Assembly: GCA_031216445.1 (NCBI GenBank)
Contig: CM062210.1
Span: forward strand, 11,605,501 to 11,669,500
DNA from: Lateolabrax maculatus
Taxonomy: Eukaryota; Chordata; Actinopteri; Acropomatiformes; Lateolabracidae
DNA length: 64,000 nucleotides
Direction: 5' to 3'
A program made the translations under genes and the position numbers. The notes below the pieces were generated by a model. It was not told the origin of the DNA and did no database searches. It saw only the letters and a program-made list of their open reading frames with translations. This document shows positions 1 to 11,720 of this stretch, one piece after another; position 1 is the stretch's first letter; each line of letters begins with the position of its first letter.

Positions 1-328
1 CAAAAGATTTTTAACAATTAAAGTAGCAAATCACTTAACTATAAATTTACAGTTACATATCAGTTCAACTCTAGGGAATTACAAGAACCAATGGGACCCC
101 AAATATAAAGTGGCACCACTTACTTATATCCGCTGTCTTCATTTGTGAGGGCATTGTTGCATAGATGATGATAAACTGTTTGCGTTTGCATTCTGTGTTA
201 CAACTGCTGACCTTTATTGTCCCTTACCATGTGTACGATGTAAGCATCTTAGTTCAGGTCAGTTCAAACACTCCATGACTCTCTGCGGTGTCATTTCTTA
301 CAGTATGTTCAAGTTTCTCATTCTTGTG

Positions 329-342
329 CCGCTAGGTGGCAG
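329..342 (+). promoter_or_regulatory. CTCF-like binding motif
   Basis: CCGCTAGGTGGCAG fits the vertebrate CTCF core closely (CC, then AGGTGGCAG). It lies in unique sequence upstream of pdk3. A motif match alone does not prove occupancy. Confidence 0.45.
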
Positions 343-779
343 TAAAACCAAAATCCTGTGTGGGAATGGAGCCTAATTACCACCTGCCGGTTGTACAGGT
401 AGTTGTGATGACAATAGTCTACCGGCAGTCTGAAATTGTACACGTTAAGCTCCAAGATGTATTAGGTTATTCATATAATTAAATAATCATATATAACGGA
501 ATCCTATAGTCCAATGCGAACTTTTATACCGCACAAGTACACTACACGTCACACATGTCTACATGCATAGCCACTGACTGTTTGTGAACGTAAATCTGTA
601 TGTGTTTTTTGTTTGTTTGTTTTTTTGTGTTATTTCAAAAGAGTAATTACAGACGGTAAGTCATTATAATTATACATGTTTCATGTCGGATGAACAGACA
701 CCCCGTGAGAAGTAAACAGCTCATTTCTGCATGTATTACGCTAAGTGGTTGCGGATAAACAAGGTAATGAAATACAGAT

Positions 780-950
780 GTTGATTGACACGCCTCCGTC
801 CAATTGGGTTGTCGCTGTTTCTCACTTCCTGGTTTTAAGCCAATCAGCGCGCTGCATCAACAGGCTTGGGTCAAGTGCGGTTGAGACTTTCTGACGTAGG
901 TGGCGTCCAAAGACGTCAACGCGTTCCAAATAGGCCGGAAACGTAGACAT
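780..950. promoter_or_regulatory. Orphan housekeeping-type promoter block
   Basis: The block has a palindromic CCAAT box (CCAATTGG, 800-807), a second CCAAT box followed by CpGs (CCAATCAGCG, 840-849), a CRE-like TGACGTAG (892-899), GACGTCAACG near 912 and an ETS-like GCCGGAAACG near 933. This density is typical of TATA-less housekeeping promoters. No coding first exon is visible next to it. It may serve a gene lying to the left, a non-coding RNA, or a distal 5' exon of pdk3. Confidence 0.4.
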
Positions 951-1789
951 TTAACCTTCAAAATAAAATGTTTTGCAGCTGTAATTTAAACTGGCTGGCA
1001 GGACACCAGTCAGTGTTTCAATCCTTCTACTCTTCCGAGTTAATATGTTCTTTCAGAATAATAATATGTTTCTTAGTCTTGTCTTTGTTATGTATTGACT
1101 AATGGCTTTAAAAATGTCACTAGCAATACCAGACTGTGAAAATACTCCATTACAAGTAAGAATTCCTGCAATGAAAATATGTATAAGTACAAGTACTATT
1201 AGCAAAATGTAGTTAAAGTATCAAATGTTCAACATAATGCTGAAATATGAACTCTGTGAGTGTTTTACTATTGTATATTGTATTATATAAAAGAGTCTGA
1301 AAAACAAGAGAACACAAAACTTGACTTACAATTACTATTAAGGATACTTTATTATAGTAGGATAACTTAAATAAACAGAACCCCACTTTGTTTAGTTTAG
1401 TTTTACATTATTTTTTTATCATCATATGTATGATTTTTGTATTTGACTTTTTTATTTCTTACCATAATGTTTATACATCTGTTGTTTCTCAACCTATTGG
1501 TACGTTAATATGTAGACAAATTGTTTTACCCTTTCCTAGCTTGGATAATAGGCCGTAATTGTTTGTAAATGGAAGTTTTGAGGGAAAAATGCATAAAAAA
1601 TACAAAAAACAAAACACAAGTGTTAGAGTTAAAAGGATAAACTATCAATAGAGATTGAGACGCTGGAGAGATTTTTGAAATATGGCAACCCAAACGTTTT
1701 TCTTCTCTGATGCATGATAATTAACAGAGAATTAATAAATGGTTTATTTACAATAATAAAGCCAATGTAAACCATCTATAAAGGGTGCC

Positions 1790-2161
1790 TTCTTGAAACG
1801 TCTTAGCAACGTTACCCCAATACCTAGCCGAATATTTTATTCTGAAAAACGTAACCGGACGTGCGCGTGTGATTGCGACCGGCTTGACCGCGCGGAGCTG
1901 CTCTGCGCGTGCAACAATGTAGAGCCAGGAAGCCCCTGTTGAGCGCGTATCGTTTGTTTCTCGTAACCCTATGGACATTCATTTATCTCTTCGCTCGGGT
2001 TCCGCCGGAGGCCCCCCGCGGCCCGGGACGGACGTGGACGCCGCCGGGAGAGGAGGACTGTCCGTGTGGCTGTCGACATCACCGGGGATGAAGCGGCCGC
2101 GCGTCCGCTGAGTCTCACGTTCACGTCCAGCCGCCGCCGCCGCCGCCGCTCAGCTCTCAAG
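1790..2161 (+). promoter_or_regulatory. pdk3: pdk3 CpG-rich promoter and 5' UTR
   Basis: CpG-dense sequence runs into the pdk3 start codon. It includes an X-box-like GTAGCAAC-type element near 1804, GC boxes around 2005-2050 and a run of CCG/CGC triplets just before the ATG. An ATG followed at once by TAG sits at 1917-1922. A longer overlapping upstream frame starts at the ATG at 1971. The transcription start site cannot be placed from sequence alone, so whether these upstream ATGs are transcribed is inference. Confidence 0.6.
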
Positions 2162-2730
2162 ATGAGGGTCTTCGTGTCTCTGCTGAAAAACGCGAACCCC
2201 AAAATCGAGTACTACTCCAGATTCTCGCCGTCGCCGCTCTCCATCAAGCAGTTCCTGGACTTCGGTGAGTGGCGACGCGGCGCTGTCATGTGAAAGCAGC
2301 GACTTGCTGATGAGGAAGACAAGCAGGGGCCTTTTTTTTTTTTTTTTTTTTTTTACTGCCTTGTGTTTTGTCATTTCAAGTCACTGTGTGCGCGTCGCAC
2401 GCCAGCACCGGGCTGTCGTTAACGGGACAGAGTCCTGCCGTGAAACATGCGGACTTGGATTTGGTGTTTACTCTCCGCAGCGCACGGACCGTAGCGTGCA
2501 GGCTGACGGCTCTGCGTGACAGCTTCTTTTTTTTTTTTCCTGTTGCAGGCTTGTTTACTATGCGGGCATGTGACACACTGCTTCATGCATGCAGGGATCC
2601 TCACTCAGACCGGGACGACTGCATGCATGCAACGGGTGGACACCCCGGATCGTGTTACCCTAGTGTTTTTACCTGCTCGACGAGGTTTAATCGGGTTTAT
2701 TTCAGTCTACAGGAGCCTGTGTCAGCGCAT

Positions 2731-2771
<41 letters not shown>

Positions 2772-3092
2772 GTGTTGCACGTAGACTCAGCGACTGTGCC
2801 GGACTCCGACGGCGAGACCTGAAAGGCGAGACGACACGGCTGGCAGCCTCACCCGCGGCTTTTCTTAAGCCATCTCTGATTAAACGCAGTCATCTCCCTC
2901 CGTTACGTAATTTTGTTCTCGCAGCTGCGGATTGGACGCGAGGGACCGGAAGCGCGGCGAGGATCCTGTCTGCGCAGTGTCAGGAGAGCGGCGGGACGAG
3001 CCCCAGTGGGTTTTTTTTTTCTAAAGGGGAACAAGTGAGACACCGTCCAAGGAAATAAAGTGCAGCTGCAGAGAGAGAGAGAGAGAGAGAGG

Positions 3093-3131
<39 letters not shown>

Positions 3132-6100
3132 CGTGCGTGTGTTTCCAGGGCTGAGTCAGTGTCTGGTGTTTTCACTACCCCATTTTATAACTAATGAGCC
3201 TTCCCTTTATTCTGCTGAATCAGGGGAAGCCTGGTGATGGGACCTTTCCTCTCATACCGCTTGCAACGTTTGATGTGCTACGACTTCACCCTTGTTGCCC
3301 TTTTTTTTCCTTTTTTTTTTTTTTAAAAAAAGCTGGAAGCAACTGAAAGACTTTTCAGTGTTTTAGTGGTTTTTCTCTGCCGAGGGTTCATGTGAGTCCT
3401 CACATGCAGGCACAAGAGGCTGGGCTGCTGGCACTGCTGTGTGAATTACATTTTGGTCGAATTAAACGTGCAGAAATGCAGAGTGGGTTACCACAGGGTC
3501 CTTTCCCAGAAACACATTTGACATTAAGCTGCAGTAATCCAGTTCTTCCTGTTTAGATCGAAACCTTAACGTGATTTATGATTTCCTTGTATAGTTCATT
3601 CTCATGTTGGCAGCATAAATGCAGCTCCAGCCAGTTAGCAGAGTTAAAGGTATCATATTAAAGGTTGAAAATTGAAACTGACAACAACTTCCAACCAGAT
3701 ACTTCAGTCTGAGACGAGGCTGGTATGTTCACGCTCTCTACCAGTCACTTTGGTACATGAGTTCACATGTGAAATCACTTTTGACTTTATCACTTGGGTG
3801 AAAACAAACCTTTTCAGGAATGTTTTAAGGTCGATCACGATTACATTTTGGCAAGGGAAGATTTCCACGTTTTGTAAAAGGTGAATTTGAAGCACTGTGA
3901 CTATTAGTAGCACTAGCGAGACAGGTAAAAACAAACTAAATCCCGGTTATATTTCTTGGCTGGAAAAGTCCATTTCCACAAGTGAAAACTGTACCACGAG
4001 CTCCAGATACACCACCAGTCACTTTCAACGGTGCATTTCAGACAAATACCACTCATTTCTCTTTCAGGCAGGGACAATGCTTGTGAGAAAACATCCTACA
4101 TGTTCCTGCGTAAGGAGCTGCCGGTGCGGCTGGCCAACACCATGAGGGAGGTCAACCTGTTGCCTGATAACCTGCTCAGCCAGCCCTCTGTCAGACTGGT
4201 GCAGAAATGGTGAGACACTTCCTCAAGAGATACACTTTATATGGCTGCCACTTGAAAAGGGTAATAATGGTAGTATTGTTAAGAACAGTGTGTAAAAGTT
4301 GCCCTTTGACCTCTGTTTTCTTTATTAGGTACATGCAGAGCTTTGTGGAGCTGCTAGATTATGAAAACCGAAAGCCAGAGGACCCCCACGCTCTGAACGA
4401 GTGAGTGAATAATGCCTTCATGATTCATAAATGCAGAAACAAAATGTGCAGCGTAAGTGCAGCTTTGTCAGGCACCCAGCTGTTGTATACTGGCTGAGTC
4501 CGTCTTCCAATGCAGCTAATCCCCTTAGAACCCATAGGTCTCTGCTGACTGTACAGGTAACGGTGCGTATTTATACTATAACAATGCCCGTGTGATAAAT
4601 AGCCACACATGACTGATAAACAAAGACAGGAATCTGGATAAGGCCGTGTGTTTAGAGAACACAGTTCCAAGAATTGTTCAGATGCCTGCAAATGAAAGAA
4701 CACTGATATCAAGCTTGGTACGCCTCCTGATCGAGCATTTTTTTGCCAAAAACAAACAAGGTGGATCAAAGAAAAGAGACATTATGCTGATAAAAAAAGT
4801 TTTTTCTTGATTTTAAATTTGGCCTTATTATTTTTGAGTGATAGAAATGTGTATGTATACATTAGATTTAAGCAACAACCTCATTGGCAACCTCAATTTT
4901 TAAAACATTTTTACTGTATTTTCTTCCTTTCAGTTTCCTGGAGCTCTTGATTGAGATCCGTAATCGTCACAATGATGTGGTTCCCACCATGGCCCAGGGA
5001 GTCATAGAGTACAAGGAGAAGTTTGGTTTTGACCCCTTTATCAGCAGCAACATACAGTATTTCCTTGACCGCTTCTACACCAATCGCATCTCCTTCCGCA
5101 TGCTTATTAACCAGCACAGTGAGTCTTAAAAAACATTTTCGCATGTTTAGATCACAAGCATACTATCTGGCTGATTTTTGTTACTGCCCTGTTTTTATTT
5201 GTGTGTTTTATATGTCTTCTCTTTCTGCACAGCTCTCCTGTTCGGCAACGACACCAACCCTGCCCACCCAAAACACATAGGCAGTATTGACCCCACCTGC
5301 AGTGTGGCTGAAGTCGTCAGTGGTGAGTTAAAGAAAGTCATACATGAAAATCGTCAGAACACTGTACTGTATTGTCTATCTGTGGGAATATTTAGTTATC
5401 TTTGTTGCAAATATTTGCATAGTTTTCACAGGAAATGGAGTTATTTTATACCCCCAACTCTCAGCAGTGACACAAATCAAACAAACCCGAGTTCATTTGT
5501 ACTAAACGGCATGTTTACTTAATGATAGTTCTTAAAGAATTCCAGCAGCATGGATCGAAAGCTGCACTTTCAGTGACCCAGCGAGTAGAATAAATATAAA
5601 TAATGCACATATACTGCTGGTTCTGCCCAGACTCACGTTGTTTTGCCTCCTCTACCAGATGCCTATGACACAGCCAAGATGCTGTGTGAGAAGTACTACT
5701 TGGCTGCTCCTGAGCTGAAGATTGAAGAGTTCAACAGTAAGATCTTTTTTTGCTTATGCACAACAATCCATCCATCTATGCATTTGACCATTTCTCCCTT
5801 TAATCTGTCACACAGCTGTAGTGAAATAATGTAGTCTGTTACCAAGTCTATTTAGAGCTTGTGGGTGCAGCTTTGGAGTCCAGATTTAGTCCTGTAATGA
5901 TAACAGTGTTCACCATCTCATTAACTCGAGAAGAACTGGCTTTTATTCTTGTCTTCCAGTGAAGGCCCCCAAAAAGCCCATCCAGGCGGTGTATGTGCCC
6001 TCTCATCTGTTCCACATGCTGTTTGAGCTCTTCAAGGTCAGTAGTGCAGCATCAGTGCTGCCAACCTAACTAGTTTGGTGCTCTCTAAATGTGATTAAAT

Positions 6101-6504
6101 CGTAATGTGACTATAATTCTGGAAGGACTTGCTGAGCTAATTAACTCTGTGGGTGTCCGTAGAACTCAATGAGAGCCACAGTGGAGCTTCATGAGAACAG
6201 TAAAGAGGGATTGCCACCAGTAAAGGCACGGGTCACTCTGGGGAAAGAGGATCTGTCCGTGAAGGTAAGTCACACACAAGCGCGCGCACACAGACAAATA
6301 TCAGTGTCCTCCTCACGTCTGTCTGCCTGGCTCTTTGGCTCAAATCTGTCCCACGATCTGTCCTCAGATCAGTGACAGAGGAGGAGGAGTTCCTCTGAGG
6401 AAGATCGACCGCCTGTTTAACTACATGTACTCCACTGCCCCCACACCAAGCCTGGAGCCAGGAGCTGTCCCGCTGGTACACACCCACACACACACCCACA
6501 CACA

Positions 6505-6541
<37 letters not shown>

Positions 6542-7255
6542 GCAAAACCAAATCAGTATTGACCCTGGTGACCATTTCAAACCTCTTTTAGCCCATACAT
6601 TTGTCATGTACAGCATGACATCAGCATAATTTCTGCCTCTCCCCCATCCAGGCTGGTTTTGGCTACGGTTTGCCGATTTCTAGGCTCTATGCCCGCTACT
6701 TCCAGGGGGATCTGAAACTGTACTCCATGGAGGGCGTGGGCACCGATGCTGTCATCTATCTGAAGGTAAAGTGAGCTTGTCAAATGTGGAGCATGCTGTA
6801 ATGTTTTTTTCTGTTTCCCAAAGATACGATACTCAGCTAGGCCGGGGTTAAAAGGAATTGTTGTGGAATGAAAAAAAGTTGATATTTGTGGAAATACACT
6901 ATTTTTTTCCCCAAGAGTGAGATGAGAAGATTGATACCACTCTTCTGTTTAATGCGTACCAAAAATGGAAGTGTCAGCTCGCTGTTTCCCCTTGCTTCCA
7001 GTCTTTATGCTGAGCTAAGCTAATTGTATCCGGCTCTATGTAAGTTTTAATAAACGACTGTGAGTTCTTATTGGCTCTCATGTTTTTCTGTTCCTCCATT
7101 TAAAGGCCCTGTCCAGTGAGTCCTTCGAGCGCCTGCCTGTCTTCAACAAGTCGGCGTGGCGGCATTACAAGACCAGCCCCGAGGCAGACGACTGGAGCAA
7201 CCCCAGCAAAGAGCCACGTGATGCCAGCAAGTCCAAATACAAAGCCAACAGATAA
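2162..7255 (+). CDS. pdk3: Pyruvate dehydrogenase kinase 3, complete, 11 exons
   Basis: This mitochondrial-matrix kinase phosphorylates the E1-alpha subunit of the pyruvate dehydrogenase complex and so slows entry of pyruvate carbon into the TCA cycle. Coding exons are 2162-2264, 4068-4209, 4329-4400, 4934-5118, 5233-5322, 5659-5736, 5960-6036, 6163-6264, 6368-6475, 6652-6765 and 7106-7255. They sum to 1,221 nt and 406 residues, the length of human PDK3, and every junction is GT-AG and in phase. The GHKL ATPase motifs are all present: N-box ELFKNSMRATVE (N250), G1 box DRGGG (286-290) and G2 box GFGYGLP (321-327). The PDK-specific DW motif (D386-W387) and the N-terminal lipoyl-binding/histidine-kinase-like region are also present. 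The C-terminus (SKYKANR) is PDK3-like, not PDK1/2/4-like. Teleosts can carry two pdk3 copies, and I cannot say which this is. The start ATG has a good context and matches the family start. Confidence 0.96.
6477..6541 (+). repeat. (CA)n microsatellite at the pdk3 exon 9 donor
   Basis: An imperfect CA/CCCACA tract begins within the 5' splice site of pdk3 exon 9 (donor GTACACACCC at 6476). Confidence 0.9.
6878..7058 (-). repeat. Decayed dispersed teleost repeat in pdk3 intron 10
   Basis: It contains wording familiar from an abundant fish interspersed repeat: a GATGAGAAGATTGATACCAC segment, then CTTTATGCTGAGCTAAGCTA. Recognition is from memory of teleost genomes. The class (SINE or non-autonomous DNA element) and the exact ends are uncertain. 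Confidence 0.55.
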
Positions 7256-9966
7256 CTCTGCCTGACCCCGCTAGCCCAGCCCTCTGCTGGGAGCCGAAAC
7301 GTCCCCAGTCTTGCCTAGAGCATGCACGATGAAATGTTGCCCTTGGGTAAACGCTTGGTTTAGGATCGGACCTGCTTTTACATTCCGGTGGTTATAGCTT
7401 TGGAAAATATGGATGGCCGGGACTTGTATCTGTACCCAATGGCAACGACATTCATCAGCGTAGCTTTCATTGTTGTGGCATTACCACTGGCTCTCCCAAG
7501 ATGGAGTTTAAAATGAACCTCTTCCAAATTATAGATCCTCACTCTTATTTTAGTCAGGTTTTGTCCTCTATCTGGCCGTTACTTCAACCTGAATTCACTG
7601 CATCACTGTTAACTCTCCCTCTGTCTCATGCACAGTTTGGCCTGGCTCGTCTTTGCTGACCGGGCCACTGCTCCCTGTGGCTGAATAAGCCATACACTGC
7701 AGATTGAGTGTCTTTCTCACCCTCAGTGAAGGCTTGCATTCTGCTTTTTTCTCTCTCAAACACAAGCAGAGTCAGGGGGTTTGAGTTTCAGTGCAAATGG
7801 GAAGAGGAGGAGGTTTTATTTCCTTCCTTTGGGAGACACTTTTCACTGTGTGCACAATTAGGCCAGTGTGCCATTGGCATAGTAAAGACTTGTTTTGGAC
7901 TCTATTTAAGCCTGGGAAAATATAAGATAATAGATGAGAGAAAATGATAACTCCTTTGGAAAAATTTCAGGAAGCAATGCATCAAGAGTACAATTTATTT
8001 TTAAAGATCTCAATGTCAGGATTTTTATTTTATGTCAAATAGAGAAAGCCTTACTTCGGGGAACTTCTGGGATATTTGATCTTTTAGAAAAATCTGCCTT
8101 GAAGGCTCTACTGGAACTTGAAGATCATTTATAAATGGAGAATGTTAGAAATTAAGTTTTTTCAGAGTATTTTGTTTGTATTTTACTACTTAATCATAGA
8201 AGTTAACTCAACCCAATACTGACCCTCATCTGACATTTCTGCTTCCAAGCCAGCTCTGCACACTGATTTAACTACTAAAAGAGCAAAGGAGCGTCTGTAG
8301 GATGCTTACAAAAGTCCACCGTGCCAGCTTTGTCTGTCACAGAGTTTCAACCAAAACCAGCATGATGTGTTGTATAAACCCTCACAGAGAGGAATGGGTC
8401 TTTTGCATCTAAGGAGGACTGTAAAAGTGGGAATACTTCATCACATCTGCTTTCTTTCCTACATCCTGCAAACATTTTACACCTGCCATGGTGGATTCAG
8501 AACATGCTCACAGCTTGGATGTGTCACCCTAATGCTTCATCCAGTCAGCCTTGTGTGTCATTTGTAGTGTTACTAATCCTTACAGTCTTCTGAATGAGTT
8601 TGAACAAAGCTTGTGTATTTTTAAAATGTGCTTTTTTTTTTTTTTTTATTGTCATGAATGAAAATGACAGGATCAGAAGATGCAGCTAAAATGTAGAAGG
8701 AATTGATACCTTACAGGGTCATTTATTTTATCCAGGAACAAAGATAGTTAAAGAACTACTTTTTCGGGCTTTTGCACTGTTTTCTTTTACTTTTTATCTT
8801 TGACATTAGAACAGGATTACTTATGATGATCTCTTAATGATTTCTCTTTAATTATTATTATTATTATTATTATGAGTGTGTAGACAGTCCATTTAATTTC
8901 TTTTATTTAAACAATAGGAAATCAAGCAGCGTTTTGAGAAATCGGCAGGGGAACATTTGGTGAAAGGAGCCGCTAGTCTCTGGGTACTGAAATATTGTGT
9001 CCAACCATTTGGTTTTTGTGGGAACTTTTTTAATGCACTTTACCACCCCACATGTATATTTTTCCTTCAAATAACTTTCATACTATAATGTCAGACCTAT
9101 ATCAACAAATTCTTTATAAACGTAAAATTAAGTATGATCAGGTGAGATCTCAGGTCACCACTTGCACTCTGAAAACCTTCAGAATTACAATAAAAAAAGA
9201 CCATCCTTAATCATACATGAACCAAACCTGGTATCATTTGTTAGGACCAGATGATGGGGCATTTCAATAATCTCACCTGACTTCCTTTTCTTATCTCCTT
9301 TAGCTCCATCTGATGTGAAAAGAAAGGAGTGTAGATGAAGGATTCAGTATGGAAAGTTTCCTCATCCTTTCGAGCCTCACTATAAGATTTCATCACTGCC
9401 AATGCCTTCGTAACCTGCCAGTCTCACTGAGTGATGCTCAGTGACAAATTGCTGTAAAGACAGAGACAGAGACAACAGCCCTCTTCATTTAAATGCCTCA
9501 GTTCACCGCTCTTAATATGTGGTCTCCCTGTAAAACAGTCGTAATCACATTTAACAACCAATGACAGTGAATAAAATCCACCCCTTTGTCAAAGTTTCAA
9601 TTCCAGTTGTGTGATTTAGAGGCCCGAGGAACTTTAATCTTCAGTAGTCGTCAACCTTTACTGTTAAAGACTGTCTCTGTACCTATGGTATTTTAGAAAA
9701 TATTAGTACATAACTATTATTAATGTGTTTGCTGTACATGCAGCCAGTGTGGAGTGATCACTCTGTTTTCCATCCTACTGTACCTCCAGCTTAAACAAAT
9801 GTATTTGTACGCATTAACTCCTCACGGTGGAGGTGGTCACGCAAAGATATGCAATTAATGCAACATCGACATATACCAAAAAGGTGGTAGAGCAGTCTAA
9901 TCATGTGATCCAGCATGAGATCAACCTACATTGTCAAACCTGACAATAAAGAAATTTGCTGTCTTT
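7256..9966 (+). other. pdk3: pdk3 3' UTR
   Basis: No coding exon lies between the pdk3 stop and the next gene. The 2.7 kb are consistent with a long 3' UTR. It includes an ATT-triplet run near 8852-8874 and A/T homopolymers. The best polyadenylation signal is AATAAA at 9945-9950, followed by a T/G-rich stretch at 9958-9980. Earlier AATAAA copies near 9190 and 9572 could give shorter transcripts. Confidence 0.6.
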
Positions 9967-10029
9967 TGCGATCCGTCTGTGATTTTATGCATCTTGTCAT
10001 TTGATAAAAAGGCGAAATGCACTTTAATT

Positions 10030-11588
10030 CACATTCAGTTACAGATTTTTGATTTATTTACATATCAAGCCGTTGGAACATTAAAATTTAAAAAATAAAA
10101 AAAGACACACATTCCCAAAGTTTGTACATATAGTGCAGATTAACATGTAGTGCGTACAGGACATTAAGGTCTCTACATTGCATTAGGGTATTTATTGTAT
10201 TGTTGGGGTGGAAGAGAGGTCTGCTCCGGCCTGGCATGAGTGAGCAGACCTTAGCAAAAAAAGTTATTACATACATTTCCAATAGCAGCAAATAAAACAT
10301 TAGGGTGATGTTCCGGCTTCTGAGGACCTGACAGTTTTCCTGGAGGGCTTCAATTATTGTATATTTCAAGTATCATCAGAGTCCTGGAGAAAGGCTTCAT
10401 CTCCAAGTTTACCGGGTTTGATTAACAGCTGACATCATATTCCAAAGAGCAATGTCTGCTAAACATTGATAGATAAAACGTGGAAAACTGTCAAAAAACA
10501 CATGGCTTTAAATGCTGAAAATCCACAAATGTTTTCCACGGATGAATTACCGTGAGATGTGACATTTGTGTGGCCTACTGAATGACTGTGGTCATGAAGG
10601 ATTTGTGTGTTTGTATGGCATGTGACTAGAAATTAGAGTGATTACATTTTCTCTCTACTGTAGGTTGTGGTCTCAAACACTTGTTTTACATTCAAGCGGC
10701 TAATAAGTGAATCGATTACCGATTGGGTGCAGTTCAAGACTCAGATTTTAAGTGGCTCATTTTAGTGTCTAATTTTATGACTTGTGATATCTTTTTTTTT
10801 TTTTTTTTGCACTAATCATTTCAGTTTTGGATACATTTTAGAAGCATACAGTCCGCTATTCCCCCAGACTAATTTTAAATTCATATTATTTTCTTAGGGA
10901 TTAGTTTTAATCTGTCTCAGTGGTGAGAGATGTAGTGTGGGAACAAGAATGAATGAATGAAGAACAGAATTTTACATTCCTTGCCAATCATTTATGCTAA
11001 TTTTGTGCAAGCTCGCACTGACTATGTGTTTGAATGCCGAGGTTGTCCAACACTTCACCTCTGTTAATCTACGGTGTGCAGTGCCTCTTCTTGAATTCCA
11101 TTTAACTCTCAGTTCAACGAGCACAAAATTACATAGTGATGATGGATGAATCCAGTCCCTGCTGAACTGAATGTCACACTACATTTGTAACTTTGTGCCT
11201 ATTCACATCTAGTGGTCACAGTAGTTACAAGAAATCATGGTATCTTAAAAAAAAAAGTTAAACCAAACAGAATAGGACAAAAAACAATGAGGTGATATTA
11301 TGAGCAGGCTGTTGGATAGTCTCTATTAGCACTGGACAATCCAAAGTAAATCCTCTTGAAAGATGCTGCAAAGAATTCTGGACCTTCTTACAATATGTGA
11401 CACCGTGTACATAAATCCTCCTCCTCTTATTCCTTTCTTCCGTTTTCTTGGTTGCCCAGACAACAGAGACAGCGATGGCCTCTTAGCTCCGAAGCACAGA
11501 ACTTCATTTCCCATGATCACCGTCTGTCTTGCATTTTAGCAACTTCCTTGAGGAGAACTGTTTCAGTATCCAGCCAGTGTTTGTAGGA

Positions 11589-11627
<39 letters not shown>

Positions 11628-11720
11628 CAGTTCTCAGGCAGTGTACTGTGAGTGAAGTGTGTGTGTGTGTGTGTGTGCGTGTGCGTGTGTTTACGTGTAC
11701 GTGTGTGTTCAAAAGTCCAT
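10030..11720 (-). other. pcyt1b: pcyt1b 3' UTR
   Basis: Read on the minus strand, this follows the pcyt1b stop codon and holds no further exon. A minus-strand AATAAA (TTTATT on the plus strand at 10053-10058) is a plausible polyadenylation signal. The 3' end would then lie about 70 bp from the opposing pdk3 3' end. Two CA repeats (minus sense) sit 11592-11690, starting about 30 nt after the stop. Confidence 0.5.
11592..11690 (+). repeat. Two (TG)n tracts just after the pcyt1b stop
   Basis: TG runs at 11592-11625 and 11657-11690 are separated by 31 bp of unique sequence. In the minus-strand transcript they are CA repeats in the 3' UTR. Confidence 0.9.

Larger units (their letters stand above)
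1..1780. other. Intergenic region upstream of pdk3
   Basis: No coding exon can be supported here on either strand. The sequence is mostly AT-rich and unique. It holds a CTCF-like motif at 329-342 and a compact CpG-containing promoter-like block at about 780-950, both listed separately. No recognisable transposon or long repeat is seen. Confidence 0.6.

Noticed and set aside
2368..3175. Open frames of 90-180 codons overlapping TG, GA and T tracts
   Set aside because: Their length comes from simple repeats that read as Cys-Val, Thr-His or Phe runs. They lie in pdk3 intron 1 and show no family resemblance or splice support.
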